NCBI RefSeq assembly: GCF_017377855.1
Contig: NZ_JAFREP010000022.1
Coordinates: forward strand, 124,001 to 188,000
DNA: 64,000 nucleotides
Reading direction: 5' to 3'
From: Acanthopleuribacter pedis
GTDB taxonomy: Bacteria; Acidobacteriota; Holophagae; Acanthopleuribacterales; Acanthopleuribacteraceae
Translations under genes and position numbers: made by a program
The notes under the pieces: model-generated
What the model was told of the DNA's origin: nothing
Seen by the model: only the letters and a program-made list of their open reading frames with translations
Databases searched by the model: none
Part shown: in pieces, positions 1-8,915 of the stretch
Numbering within the stretch: position 1 is the stretch's first letter
Layout: the number at the start of each line of letters is the position of its first letter

Positions 1-1
1 T

Positions 2-1750
2 CTTCGCAAGGACCAGGCGGCCGATTCGCTTGAGTTCGGCGATATCGCGATGGAAACCCTGCAATTGACCGTGCCCCAAAACCCCCCGCTCAAGGACCCG
101 CAATCCTTTAGCTTGATCGGGACCAGCCCATCCAACCGCGATCACCAGGCACTGGTCACAGGCCTACCCTCGTTTACCACCGACGCGAGCAACCACCATA
201 ACCGGGTGGCGGTGGTGGTGCGCTGCCCGTTCATCAAGGGCGATTTGGCGCAATCAGTCCCCCTGAGTCAAGAACAGTTTCCCGATCTGGATAAGATCAT
301 CCCGCTACCCGGCCTACCGGCACCGGATCGGACCTACCCCGGCGTTGCGGTGGTCGCCCACGATACCTGGACGGCGATGAAGGCGGCGAAGGCATTGCGT
401 GTTTCGTGGAACCAGGGGAGCAGTGAGCGCACCGAGGATTTTGACCGGCAAGTGGCGAGCACAGCCGACGCAAAGGCCTTTGATATTCGCGGCGATGCGG
501 TCACCGCCCTCAACGCGTCGGCCAAGGTGATTGAAGCGGAATACCGCCTCCCCTTTTTGGCCCAAGCCCCACTGGAGCCAATGACGTGCCGCGTTCACTT
601 TCAACAGGATCGGGTTGAAATCCACGCACCTACCCAGGCACCGGCCCTGGCGATCAAAGCGGTGTCCGAGGCCCTGGAAATCCCGGCTGAGAACATCAAC
701 CTCACGGTTACGCGAATGGGCGGTTCGTTCGGACGACGGGTGAATGCCGATTTCGTGCTGGAAGCAGCCCAAATCGCACGCCAAATCCACGCCCCGGTGA
801 CCCTGTTGTGGACCCGCGAGGACGACATGCGCTTTGGTTTTTTCCGCCCGGCAAACTTCCATCGCCTCAAAGCCGCCTTCGACGAAAACGGACGGGCCTC
901 GGCGCTGCAACACCACCTCTACTCAAGCTCCATTCACAGCACCTACCACGGCTTTGGCAAAGAAGGCGCACACGTCCCGGAAACGCACGGCAGCGTGATG
1001 GATTTGCCCTACGGCATCCCCAATACCCGCTGGGTTTTCAGCCAACTCGAATCGGATGTGCGCCAAGGTTTTTGGCGCGCGGTTGCTTACGCCTACAACA
1101 TCTTCGCGGTGGAATCTTTTATCGACGAAATGGCCGCCGCCGCCGGGGTCGACCCGCTCAGCTTCCGTCAGAACTTGCTAACGGACCAAAAACCCTTCGC
1201 GGGCAAAACCTATTCGGATTTCCAGGTGGAACCGGCGCGTTTGAAAAACGTGCTCGAACTGGCCGCCGAAAAAGCGGGCTGGGGTAAAACGATGCCGCCG
1301 GGAAGCGGGCAAGGCATCGCGGGTTGCTGGTACTTCACCAGCAACACCTACGTGGCCATGGTGGTCGAGGTCATGGTCGGCGAAGACGGCTCGGTGCGCG
1401 TGCCCCGCGTCACGGCCGCGATTGATTGCGGTATCGCGGTTGATCCCGACAATGTGCGCGCCCAGGTGGAAGGCAGTATCTCCTTCGGTCTCTCGGCGGC
1501 ACTGTACGGAGAAATCACGCTGAAAGACGGCCAAATCCAAGAAGGCAATTTTGACGACTATCCGGTCATGCGCTTCAGCGACATGCCGGTGGTGGAAACC
1601 CACATCGTCCCTTCAACGGATCCCCCGGGCGGCGCGGGCGAGCCGGCCCTACCCCCGGTCGCCCCGGCCCTTTGCAACGCGGTCTTCGCGGCCACGGGCA
1701 AACGGGTGCGCCGTTTGCCGTTGGTCAAAAACCTGACCGAAATGGGGTAA
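2..1750 (+). CDS. Molybdopterin-binding large subunit, xanthine dehydrogenase/IorB family (5' partial)
   Basis: The reading frame is open from the first bases of the window, so the N-terminus lies upstream; the ATG at 50 is internal. The protein resembles the beta subunit of isoquinoline 1-oxidoreductase and related aldehyde dehydrogenases, which carry the molybdenum cofactor and hydroxylate aldehydes or N-heterocycles, with electrons passing to a small 2Fe-2S subunit and often a cytochrome c. Family signatures seen are PPLKDP and SFSLIG near the start, GGSFGRRVNADF in the cofactor-binding region, a segment ending FAVESFIDEMAAAAG, and the C-terminal GAGEPALPPVAPAL stretch with the catalytic-type Glu. 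The 2Fe-2S partner is not visible and presumably precedes the window. The natural substrate cannot be told from sequence. Confidence 0.9.
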   Translation, partial: LRKDQAADSLEFGDIAMETLQLTVPQNPPLKDPQSFSLIGTSPSNRDHQALVTGLPSFTTDASNHHNRVAVVVRCPFIKGDLAQSVPLSQEQFPDLDKIIPLPGLPAPDRTYPGVAVVAHDTWTAMKAAKALRVSWNQGSSERTEDFDRQVASTADAKAFDIRGDAVTALNASAKVIEAEYRLPFLAQAPLEPMTCRVHFQQDRVEIHAPTQAPALAIKAVSEALEIPAENINLTVTRMGGSFGRRVNADFVLEAAQIARQIHAPVTLLWTREDDMRFGFFRPANFHRLKAAFDENGRASALQHHLYSSSIHSTYHGFGKEGAHVPETHGSVMDLPYGIPNTRWVFSQLESDVRQGFWRAVAYAYNIFAVESFIDEMAAAAGVDPLSFRQNLLTDQKPFAGKTYSDFQVEPARLKNVLELAAEKAGWGKTMPPGSGQGIAGCWYFTSNTYVAMVVEVMVGEDGSVRVPRVTAAIDCGIAVDPDNVRAQVEGSISFGLSAALYGEITLKDGQIQEGNFDDYPVMRFSDMPVVETHIVPSTDPPGGAGEPALPPVAPALCNAVFAATGKRVRRLPLVKNLTEMG

Positions 1751-2150
1751 CGGCCTGCTTGTAGCCGTAAATGACCGGCGTTTTGTCAACAAAATTTATT
1801 TTTTTTTCGATCACCGCGGGCTATCGGCGCGTGAAGGGTAGCAAAGAGACCTGTTCAGCGCCCCCGACCCGCGGCGCGCACGGCGGAAGTCCCGTGACAA
1901 GGTCCTTTTGAGGCGCCCGTATCCGGTTGACGCCCCTCATCTACCTCGGCCGGGAAAAGGCCGGCCGAGAACGTATCGAACCCACATCCCTCACGACCCT
2001 GTTCGCGCAACGCGACGCATCGGCCTGAGGCCCATGGGGCAAAACCCCACTGTCGCCGATCCCCGACGGTCGCGGGTATAGCTACGCCATGGCAACACGC
2101 CGGCCACGCCTGTCCTCAAATTCGCATATTGCTAAACAAGGAGCCCATAG
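1751..2150 (+). other. Intergenic region with stacked hairpins, possible structured leader
   Basis: No gene is visible. An A/T-rich run lies near 1791-1808, just after the preceding stop. A strong hairpin occupies 1945-1969 (CTCGGCCGG/CCGGCCGAG). Further down, CGCGAC at 2011-2016 can pair with GTCGCG at 2069-2074, enclosing two small hairpins: GGCCTGAGGCC at 2022-2032 and TGGGGCAAAACCCCA at 2035-2049. This would make a multibranched RNA about 75 bases upstream of the chaperone start. It matches no riboswitch class that I recognise; the pairing was judged by eye only. Confidence 0.3.
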
Positions 2151-2672
2151 ATGACCCAACCCTCGAAAGAACAAAGCACCGTTTCAGGCTTTTTAAAACC
2201 ACTTGGCTACACCTTGGGGATTGCCGACCTCAGCTTGGATGACCATGGATTGTGCGTCCTCGACGTGGAAGGCACCGGCCGCGTTCACATCGAGGTCCCG
2301 CCGATCAGCGAGCACTGTTTTATCGCCGCCCCGGTGACCTTCGTACCCATGGACGGTGAGGCACGCAACCAAATCCTGACCCAGGCGATGCGCCTCAACT
2401 TCTTCGGTCGTGGTACGGAACTAACGACCTTATCCCTGGACCCGGACAGCGATATTTTGAATGTCCACGCCTCTCTGCCGGTCAAGGATCTGGACGCCCG
2501 CCAATTAGAAAACGTGTTTCACAACATGGTCGACCTGATTGGCACGATTCGGCCCAAATTTGAACAACGAAACGAACCGGCCGAACAAGCGCCGCGGCAA
2601 ACGGCGAGAATGGCAGCGAACAGCGAGGTCACGCCTTTCGCATCGCACAGCAGACACGCGGGTTTTGCTTAA
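2151..2672 (+). CDS. CesT/Tir-type type III secretion chaperone
   Basis: A 173-residue acidic protein of the size and layout of class I type III secretion chaperones. It starts with a short helix (FLKPLGYTLGI), followed by the strand pattern typical of CesT-like folds (LSLDDHGLCVLDVEG, VHIEVPPISEHCFIAAPVTFVP), a helix (RNQILTQAMRLNF), more strands (LTTLSLDPDSDILNVHASLP), and a final helix (LENVFHNMVDLIGTIRPKFE). Such chaperones dimerise and hold the N-terminal region of a secreted substrate. The last 35 residues are low-complexity. AAGGAG precedes the ATG by eight bases. The next gene, 52 bases downstream, is the likely substrate. No secretion apparatus gene is in the window, so the pair is orphan here. 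The fold call rests on pattern recognition. Confidence 0.72.
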   Translation: MTQPSKEQSTVSGFLKPLGYTLGIADLSLDDHGLCVLDVEGTGRVHIEVPPISEHCFIAAPVTFVPMDGEARNQILTQAMRLNFFGRGTELTTLSLDPDSDILNVHASLPVKDLDARQLENVFHNMVDLIGTIRPKFEQRNEPAEQAPRQTARMAANSEVTPFASHSRHAGFA

Positions 2673-2724
2673 CGTCTCCCCCAACAGCCAACCCATTCTA
2701 AAATTTTTCCTGGAGGATTGAACC

Positions 2725-4167
2725 ATGTTTCCCGCAAACCCCGGCCGTATCGCCAACAACCCCCAATTAAATGCTGCCCGCAATGCACTCAACAACCATC
2801 TTCAAGCACGCAACAACCAGCCCGGCGCGGCCGTTTTGGCGGCGCAAGTCCCACGGGCACCCAATGGAACCCGCGGGCTGGCAATACCGCCGGGCGCGGT
2901 CCAGATCCGCGCCTCAACCAACCCGCCCGTTTACCGAGACTTCGCCGCCTTTCAGGCAACCCTGCAAGCCGAGGTCAACGCCACCGCAAACTTGCCGGCC
3001 GGTAATCCGCGCCGCGATGCAGCGGTTCGCAATTTAGCCCGCGCCGAGGTACTTTTCACCCATTACCGGATGGGCAGCGATATCGCCGGCACCCGAATCC
3101 TCCACCGTCGCGGCCAGAACCCGGCGGAACGCTACCGCAGCTTGGTCTCAAACTTCCATGCTTGGGAGCGCGGAGAACAAGCGGGTCGCCCCCAGCTCAA
3201 CCAAGTTCCGATCATGTATGCACGCGAAAAGATGAATGCCCATTACCAGCAGCAAGAAGCAATGGGTTTCATTTACGCCCCAACCCAAGTCCAAGCGCAA
3301 TTCCGTCCATGGGATCCGGGCGCGGCTCCGGGCGCGGCTCCGGGCGCTGCTCCGGGCGCGGCACCGGGTGCTGCTCCGGGCGCGGCTCCGGGCGCTGCTC
3401 CGGGCGCGGCACCGGGTGCTGCTCCGGGCGCGGCTCCGGGCGCTGCTCCGGGCGCTGCTCCGGGCGCGGCTCCGGGCGCGGCTCCGGGCGCGGCTCCGGG
3501 CGCTGCTCCGGGCGCGGCTCCGGGCGCTGCTCCGGGCGCGGCTCCGGGCGCTGCTCCGGGCGCGGCTCCGGGCGCGGCTCCGGGCGCGGTCGCCAACGCG
3601 GGACACGACATGCAATCCAACTTTTCTTGGTTGCTGGGCGCCATGCACAATCGCGAATCGTTCGAATTGCTGGGGCCACTGACCCAAAACAGCATGGTGC
3701 GTGGTTCTAACCCCAATGAAGCCTCGGCCTTGTTACGTGAGGTTCGCGCGTTGCTGGCCCACGGCTATACGGTGAACATAAACCAACAAGCCGGCCCCGG
3801 CGGCGTCCCGATCATTACGCTTGACCCGCCACCCCTGGCAAACGGGCAAAACCCGCTGGCAAACGTGAGCCTTGCCGACTTAAGCAACGCGGCGGGCAAC
3901 CACCTGACCAATCAAATCGAAACGGGCCAACTCACCGTTCTCGGCCTTTACAACGCCAACTTTGATAATGGACCTCAGGCGGCAACCATGACCAACGCGG
4001 ACAACCGTGACCGCGCTGTTGCAGGTGCCTACACGGGCTACCGCCGCGGTGTCGGCAATCCCCCGGTCCCGCGCCCACCGTTGGATACAACCAACGCCCA
4101 GCAACGACAACAAATCGGAACCTGGGTCGGCGGGCAACGCGTCACCGGCGACAGCAACCTGGGTTAA
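2725..4167 (+). CDS. Probable type III secreted substrate with Pro-Gly-Ala-Ala repeat
   Basis: A 480-residue protein starting at an ATG with GGAGG six bases upstream. It has no Sec signal peptide or membrane segment. Its first 80 residues are rich in Asn, Ala, Pro and Gln, as is common in type III export signals. Three parts can be seen: an N-terminal domain to about residue 195 with helical segments around SDIAGTRILHRRGQ and AREKMNAHYQQQEA; a perfect PGAA repeat at residues 198-289; and a C-terminal domain (HDMQSNFSWLLGAMHNRESF through TWVGGQRVTGDSNLG) that I do not recognise. The position directly after a CesT-like chaperone suggests that it is the chaperone's cargo. No catalytic motif is evident, so the effector or translocator role is inference. 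Confidence 0.6.
   Translation: MFPANPGRIANNPQLNAARNALNNHLQARNNQPGAAVLAAQVPRAPNGTRGLAIPPGAVQIRASTNPPVYRDFAAFQATLQAEVNATANLPAGNPRRDAAVRNLARAEVLFTHYRMGSDIAGTRILHRRGQNPAERYRSLVSNFHAWERGEQAGRPQLNQVPIMYAREKMNAHYQQQEAMGFIYAPTQVQAQFRPWDPGAAPGAAPGAAPGAAPGAAPGAAPGAAPGAAPGAAPGAAPGAAPGAAPGAAPGAAPGAAPGAAPGAAPGAAPGAAPGAAPGAAPGAAPGAVANAGHDMQSNFSWLLGAMHNRESFELLGPLTQNSMVRGSNPNEASALLREVRALLAHGYTVNINQQAGPGGVPIITLDPPPLANGQNPLANVSLADLSNAAGNHLTNQIETGQLTVLGLYNANFDNGPQAATMTNADNRDRAVAGAYTGYRRGVGNPPVPRPPLDTTNAQQRQQIGTWVGGQRVTGDSNLG
3316..3591 (+). repeat. 12-bp tandem repeat, 23 units, coding for PGAA
   Basis: Twenty-three uninterrupted 12-base units of the form CCGGGCGCNGCN, the last ending in a Val codon. Variation is almost confined to third positions: GCG GCT, GCT GCT and GCG GCA patterns alternate in blocks, including a duplicated block carrying CCGGGTGCTGCT. 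The period is a multiple of three, so unit gain or loss keeps the frame. Because no stop occurs in any frame, spurious overlapping reading frames appear on both strands here. Confidence 0.97.
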
Positions 4168-4182
4168 CCCACCCAATTAGAT

Positions 4183-4208
4183 CCGCCTGTCGCCCCGGCG
4201 GCAGGCGG
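4183..4208. terminator. Hairpin between convergent genes
   Basis: A GC-rich inverted repeat (CCGCCTGTCGCC/GGCGGCAGGCGG, one wobble pair) lies between the repeat-protein stop and the convergent histidine kinase stop. It lacks a clear T-run on either side, so it may be a weak or Rho-assisted terminator. Confidence 0.45.
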
Positions 4209-4209
4209 G

Positions 4210-7200
4210 TTAGTCCCCGACAAACTGCTTGAGCGCCTCAACCAGTTCAGCGGTTTGAATGGGTTTACTCAGGTAATAATCCATGCCCGCCTCGAGGCAG
4301 CGCTCGCGGTCACCCGCCATGGCATTGGCGGTCATGGCAATGATGGCGCGGTGCTGACCCAGCCCCTCGGTTTGTTCGCGGTGACGAATTTCGCGGGTCG
4401 CCTCAAAGCCGTCCATTTCCGGCATTTGGCAATCCATCAGAATCACGTCATAAGGCATTTGCTCGACGGCCTCCACGGCTTCCTTGCCGTTGGCGGCCAC
4501 ATCGCAGAAGTAGCCCAACTTTTCCATCAGGCGCACGGCAACCTTCTGGTTAACGATGTTGTCCTCAACCACCAGAACGCGGTGTTTGTTGCGGCTGATT
4601 TCGCGCAGGGTATGTTGGGTCACAAGCTCGTTGCCCTCGCCGCGGCCTTCTTTTTCAAGACCCATAATGGTACCAATGGCGTCATAGAGCCGGCTCAATT
4701 TGACCGGTTTGGTGAGGTAACCGCTGACACCGATTTCCAACATCTTGGCGGCATCCCCGCGACGGGGCACGGAGGTCAAAAGCAAGATCGGTAACTTGGC
4801 AAGTTTGGGTTGTTTTTTGATTTCGTGGGCCAAGCGGCCGCCGTCGTCGTCCGCGAGGAAGAAGTCAATAATCACCATATCGAAGGATTGCCGCCCGTCG
4901 ACCGCGCCCGCCAGAACGGAAAAAGCCTGCTTGGCACAATCAGCTTCCTCGACCACGCACCCACTGTGCTCCAGCTGATCCCGCAAAATGAGGCGGTTGG
5001 TGGCATTGGTATCCACCACCAAGATATTGAGCCCCTTGAGATCGCTCGACGGAAGGAAGTGTTGCTGAACAGCGCCGGCCGGACGACCGAATTCAGCGGT
5101 AAAGGAGAAGGTCGCCCCTTTGCCGTCCTCGGAATTCACCCAGATCTGACCGCCCATGGCCTCGGTAAGCTGTTTGCAAATGGCCAGCCCCAAACCGGTC
5201 CCGCCGTACTTACGGGTGGTGGAGGCGTCGACCTGAGAGAAGGGACGGAACAAACGGTTGACCCGATCCTTGGGAATCCCGATCCCGGTGTCAGTTACAT
5301 CGAATTGCAGGGTGTAGTGGCCGCCCCGTTCGTGACGGAGGTAAACCTTAACAAAGACTTCGCCTTGCAGGGTGAACTTGATGGCGTTGTTGACCAGGTT
5401 CAGCAGAATTTGGCGCAGGCGGCCGGGATCACCCATTACGCGCCGCGGCACGTTGTGGCTGACCATCATCACCATCTCAAGCCCTTTCTCCTGCGCGTTG
5501 CGCCCCAAGAGATCGCCGATCTCCTCGACACAGGAGCGCACATCAAACTCAATGATTTCCAGCTCCAATTTGCCGGACTCAATTTTGGAGAAGTCGAGCA
5601 AATCGTTAATCAGCGTGAGCAGGGCCTCGGCCGAGCGACGTACGATTTGCGCCGACTCCCGTTGCTCCCGCGTCAACCGCGTATCCAACAACAGGCCGGA
5701 CATACCGATAATGCCGTTCATCGGCGTGCGGATTTCGTGGCTCATGTTGGCGAGAAACTGGCTTTTCGCGGTGGCCGCGGCAAGGGCTTTTTCTTTCTCC
5801 CGCTCCAATTCCTTGGCGTGTAGGCGGCGTTCGGTAATGTCGCGAATGACAACGACCCAGCCGAGCACTTGTTCTTCGCCGGTTCGAATTTGCGAGGCGT
5901 TTTCCTCAACGAAGGTCCAGCGATCCCCGGAATGCAGCAACAAGGCCTCGCGGTGACCCGATTCGGAAGTACGCCCACCACCACTCAAAAGAATCGGTTC
6001 CTGGGTGCGTTCATCGATTAAGCGCAGCACCTTCTCAAGTGGGCGGTCCACGGCCTCGTCACCGGGCACCCCAATCAAGGTTTCGGCCTGGGTGTTCATA
6101 AAAGAAATGGTCCCATTGGTATCGGTCGTGATGACGGCGTCGCCGATACTGGCGAGGGTGACGCTCAACCATTGGGATTGTTTCTGTAACTCTTCCTGGG
6201 CCTCGCGTTCCTTGGTGATGTCCTTAGCAAGACAGACAAACCCCTGGATATCCATTTGATCGTCGGACAAAAACGAGCTGGAAAACCGCACGGGAATAAT
6301 ATTGCCGTCTTTGGTTTTAAAGAGGTTTTCCTCGGCGGCGTCCTCATTGCGCCGGAAGAACCCCTGCACCTTGGGGGTTTTCATTTTGGTGTAGATGTCG
6401 GTTACGGCACGGCCAATGAGTTCCGATTCGTTGTAGCCGAGCATGGTACAGATTGAATCGTTGACCCAGCGAATGTAGCCGTCCGGTGAGACAATCAGCA
6501 AACCCTCGCCCAGGCTGTTAACGATGTTCAGCGCGTCAACCGCTTCCCGCACGCGGGCACTGAGTTGGGACACGGACTGGGTGATGCGCGGTAGTTCATG
6601 AACCTGCTCAATCGGCCGCAAATCAGCCAATTCGCCGGCACTGGAAACGGGCAATTGCTGCCGCACCCGCGCAAACTCCATCAGCACACGGTCCTCAAAA
6701 AACCGCAGCAACACAAAACCGCCGACCAACATCAACAGGGCAAAAAAACCGATCATGGCCATCAGCGGCACCAGCTGAGCCTTGAGATCGCCGACCACGC
6801 CGACCTGTTGGCGGGTATTGCTGAGCACAGCCTTGTACACGTCGAGGTTGATTTCGTTGACCATCTCGGCCAATTCCTCGCGGTACTTGGCGGAGTCACG
6901 CGGCTTATCGACCAAGGTCTTGAGGTCGGTGAGCTCTTGGCCGATCAGGCTGACGGCGGCCTTGGCGTCGTCGTTGCCATGTTCGCCAACCACGGCGCGC
7001 CAAGCGACATAGGCGTCATAGGTGCGCTTGTAACGAAGCGCCTGATCGCCGGCGTTAAGCGACGGTACATGGAGCACCCAGTAGTTAAGCTGCAGCAAAA
7101 AGTCGTTGCCGTGCAGCATCACTTTTTCATCTTCTTGCCACTGGCCGCGCCAGTTTTCCAACTGTTGTTGTTGGCGGTGCTGCATAAACCAGGTTAGCAG

Positions 7201-7266
7201 AATCAGCAAAAATAGCAGAAAGGTTAGAGAACCCAGGAGGATTCGCGGGTACAAGCCAATTTTCAT
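4210..7266 (-). CDS. Membrane hybrid histidine kinase (PAS-PAS-HisKA-HATPase-REC-REC)
   Basis: A 1018-residue sensor kinase. Membrane helices lie at about 8-28 and 165-188, bracketing a periplasmic, mostly helical sensor region. Two PAS domains follow (about 245-350 and 365-478). The HisKA box NMSHEIRTPMNG places the phospho-accepting His at about 510. The ATPase domain shows GDPGRLRQILLNLVNNAIKF and DTGIGIP, then GGTGLGLAI. Two receiver domains follow: the first is divergent (VVDTN, MVIIDFFLADDDGG, GYLTKPVK) and the second canonical (VVEDN, ILMDCQMPEMDG, MTANA, LSKPI). Multi-step phosphorelay is expected, but no Hpt domain is present. It lies 40 bases downstream of the HD-GYP gene on the same strand, so the two probably form an operon coupling phosphorelay to c-di-GMP turnover. 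Confidence 0.95.
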   Translation of the reverse strand: MKIGLYPRILLGSLTFLLFLLILLTWFMQHRQQQQLENWRGQWQEDEKVMLHGNDFLLQLNYWVLHVPSLNAGDQALRYKRTYDAYVAWRAVVGEHGNDDAKAAVSLIGQELTDLKTLVDKPRDSAKYREELAEMVNEINLDVYKAVLSNTRQQVGVVGDLKAQLVPLMAMIGFFALLMLVGGFVLLRFFEDRVLMEFARVRQQLPVSSAGELADLRPIEQVHELPRITQSVSQLSARVREAVDALNIVNSLGEGLLIVSPDGYIRWVNDSICTMLGYNESELIGRAVTDIYTKMKTPKVQGFFRRNEDAAEENLFKTKDGNIIPVRFSSSFLSDDQMDIQGFVCLAKDITKEREAQEELQKQSQWLSVTLASIGDAVITTDTNGTISFMNTQAETLIGVPGDEAVDRPLEKVLRLIDERTQEPILLSGGGRTSESGHREALLLHSGDRWTFVEENASQIRTGEEQVLGWVVVIRDITERRLHAKELEREKEKALAAATAKSQFLANMSHEIRTPMNGIIGMSGLLLDTRLTREQRESAQIVRRSAEALLTLINDLLDFSKIESGKLELEIIEFDVRSCVEEIGDLLGRNAQEKGLEMVMMVSHNVPRRVMGDPGRLRQILLNLVNNAIKFTLQGEVFVKVYLRHERGGHYTLQFDVTDTGIGIPKDRVNRLFRPFSQVDASTTRKYGGTGLGLAICKQLTEAMGGQIWVNSEDGKGATFSFTAEFGRPAGAVQQHFLPSSDLKGLNILVVDTNATNRLILRDQLEHSGCVVEEADCAKQAFSVLAGAVDGRQSFDMVIIDFFLADDDGGRLAHEIKKQPKLAKLPILLLTSVPRRGDAAKMLEIGVSGYLTKPVKLSRLYDAIGTIMGLEKEGRGEGNELVTQHTLREISRNKHRVLVVEDNIVNQKVAVRLMEKLGYFCDVAANGKEAVEAVEQMPYDVILMDCQMPEMDGFEATREIRHREQTEGLGQHRAIIAMTANAMAGDRERCLEAGMDYYLSKPIQTAELVEALKQFVGD

Positions 7267-7306
7267 AGTCCATCACACGCATTCAAGGATTGATCGCCAC
7301 GCTTGA

Positions 7307-8500
7307 TCAAGCGGATTGAGGGCCGTACTTGGCCAGGATGTCCAAGGGGTTAAAGTTGGTGTCTTCAAGGGTCATCGGGGTCACAATTTCGCGCACAAGG
7401 TTTTCCTCACCGGCGGCTTGACCAATCTGCGCGGGCAGGGGCTGGTCGCGGAAGGTACCGTCGAGGTGGGTGAGGATCAAGACCTTGGGCGCCTCGGGTT
7501 GATTGGGGTTGGGTTCATAAGCGACGGCCATCTCGCCGGAGTCCAACATCAAAATGGTGCCGGGCGGGTAAGGCCCCAGACAGTCCACCAGAAGTTTAAG
7601 TGCTTCGGGGTCGTACAAACGCCCAGCCTGCTCCTGCATTTCTTCCAATGCGCCGCGGGGGTCCACGGCCGCGCCGTCGCTATCGCGATGGATCTTCTCA
7701 TCGTAGGCGTTAAGCACGCAGGCCAGTTTGCCGTAATCGGAAATTTGAGGGCCGCGCAAACCACCCGGGTAGCCGGAGCCGTCAAGGAACTCGTGGTGTT
7801 GGCCGACAAAATCGCGAATCACGGCAGGCACGTTTTTCATTTTGCCAAGATAGGCAAGGCCGCGATCCACATGTTGTCGCAGGTGTTCTTGTTCGGATTG
7901 GGTCAAGCGCCCTTTTTTGTTAATAATCTCCTTGGGCAACATGCACTTGCCGATATCGTGCAACAAGGCGGCTTTGCCCAAATTCAAAAGCGCTTCCTCG
8001 TCAAGCCGCATCGATTTGCCGACAAACAAGGCCAAAATGGAGAGGTTGACACAATGGTCGAACACAACCTCGTCGGAATTACGCAACACCGACACGCACA
8101 ACATGGATTGGGGATCCTCAAAAATTTGGTCCATTAGCAGGCCCACCTGCTGATCGGCTTGCTCCTCGGTGATCACCTTACCGGCGCGAATTTCTTCCAT
8201 CAACTCAGCGGTCTGCTGAAAAACCATGGTTTGAATCTGAGCGGCCTGCTCGGCCTGCTTTTGCACGGCGGCGGGTGAACCCGGCTCGGGTAAGGGCTCG
8301 GTATTGCCAATCGCAACCTCGACGTCAACGCCCTTGTTGAGGTCAATGACGAGGTCGGTCACCTTGGCTTTGCGCAACTTATCAATGGTTCGCTGGTTGG
8401 GGATATTTTTTCGAAAAAACGGCAAACTAATCCAACTGCGGTTGGTCGAGACAACATACATGCCGGGCCGCAATTGATCGATGGTAATTTTCTTTTGCAT
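7307..8500 (-). CDS. HD-GYP domain cyclic-di-GMP phosphodiesterase
   Basis: I choose the ATG at 8500 (MQKKITIDQLRPGMYVV). It begins exactly where DUF3391-HD-GYP proteins usually begin and has GAAGGG upstream; the longer open frame to 8674 is Arg/Ser-rich and unlike protein. This gives 397 residues. The N-terminal DUF3391-like domain (about 1-95) is followed by a linker. The HD-GYP domain carries the HD pair in LLHDIGKCMLP, QHVDRGLAYL, then HHEFLDGSGYPGGLRG with the HHE and GYP signatures, and LACVLNAYDE. These residues bind the metal centre that hydrolyses c-di-GMP. The downstream gene is a hybrid kinase on the same strand. Confidence 0.92.
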   Translation of the reverse strand: MQKKITIDQLRPGMYVVSTNRSWISLPFFRKNIPNQRTIDKLRKAKVTDLVIDLNKGVDVEVAIGNTEPLPEPGSPAAVQKQAEQAAQIQTMVFQQTAELMEEIRAGKVITEEQADQQVGLLMDQIFEDPQSMLCVSVLRNSDEVVFDHCVNLSILALFVGKSMRLDEEALLNLGKAALLHDIGKCMLPKEIINKKGRLTQSEQEHLRQHVDRGLAYLGKMKNVPAVIRDFVGQHHEFLDGSGYPGGLRGPQISDYGKLACVLNAYDEKIHRDSDGAAVDPRGALEEMQEQAGRLYDPEALKLLVDCLGPYPPGTILMLDSGEMAVAYEPNPNQPEAPKVLILTHLDGTFRDQPLPAQIGQAAGEENLVREIVTPMTLEDTNFNPLDILAKYGPQSA

Positions 8501-8915
8501 CGAGTGGATTTTCCCTTCGAGATCCCATGAGGTGATGGAAGCCGACCGTTTCAAATACCGAGGGACGTTCCCCATCCACAGGGACCAATGCGAGGACCGG
8601 AGCAATAAGGACCTTGAGGGAGAACGTCGCGAACGACACAGGCCCCGCGCTTCCGAAACCCTTCGACGGGACAAGGTTCGCTCCCGAAACAGGTTGTTGT
8701 CATAACGGAATGAGGCTAGAGACCATATTGTAGCACCTCAATCAGCGATAAGCGACGCCGAGAAACGGAAAAGAAGCGGCAATTCAAGCGGTTACCACAA
8801 GCCGGTTTGCCGCCGCGCCGCCCTTGCCAAAAGGCGGCGGCGAAAACCGTTGGTGTATTGCGCCTGACACTGATAGATTACCTGGAACTCACCTCAAAAC
8901 GCGAAGGACGCAACC
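8501..8915. other. Divergent intergenic region, no gene seen
   Basis: This separates the minus-strand HD-GYP gene from the plus-strand esterase, so promoters for both should lie here. I see no convincing paired -35/-10 boxes, RNA gene or mobile element. A plus-strand frame at 8481-8705 and the N-terminal extension of the HD-GYP frame are open but show no protein-like composition. Confidence 0.4.

Noticed and set aside
1860..2100. A known riboswitch (cobalamin or c-di-GMP)
   Set aside because: GACGCA and GGCCTGAGG fragments recall GEMM, but the rest of the consensus, including the tetraloop receptor part, is absent.
3148..3716. Several long frames on both strands across the PGAA repeat
   Set aside because: The 12-base repeat has no stop in any frame, which keeps all six frames open. 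Only the frame from 2725 has a ribosome site and non-repeat protein sequence.
4810..5823. A 337-codon plus-strand frame inside the hybrid kinase gene
   Set aside because: It is antisense to the catalytic domains of a clear kinase; His/Gly-rich composition is that of a complementary-strand shadow and there is no ribosome site.
8501..8674. The 58-codon N-terminal extension of the HD-GYP gene
   Set aside because: Arg/Ser-rich, no ribosome site; homologous proteins begin at the ATG at 8500.
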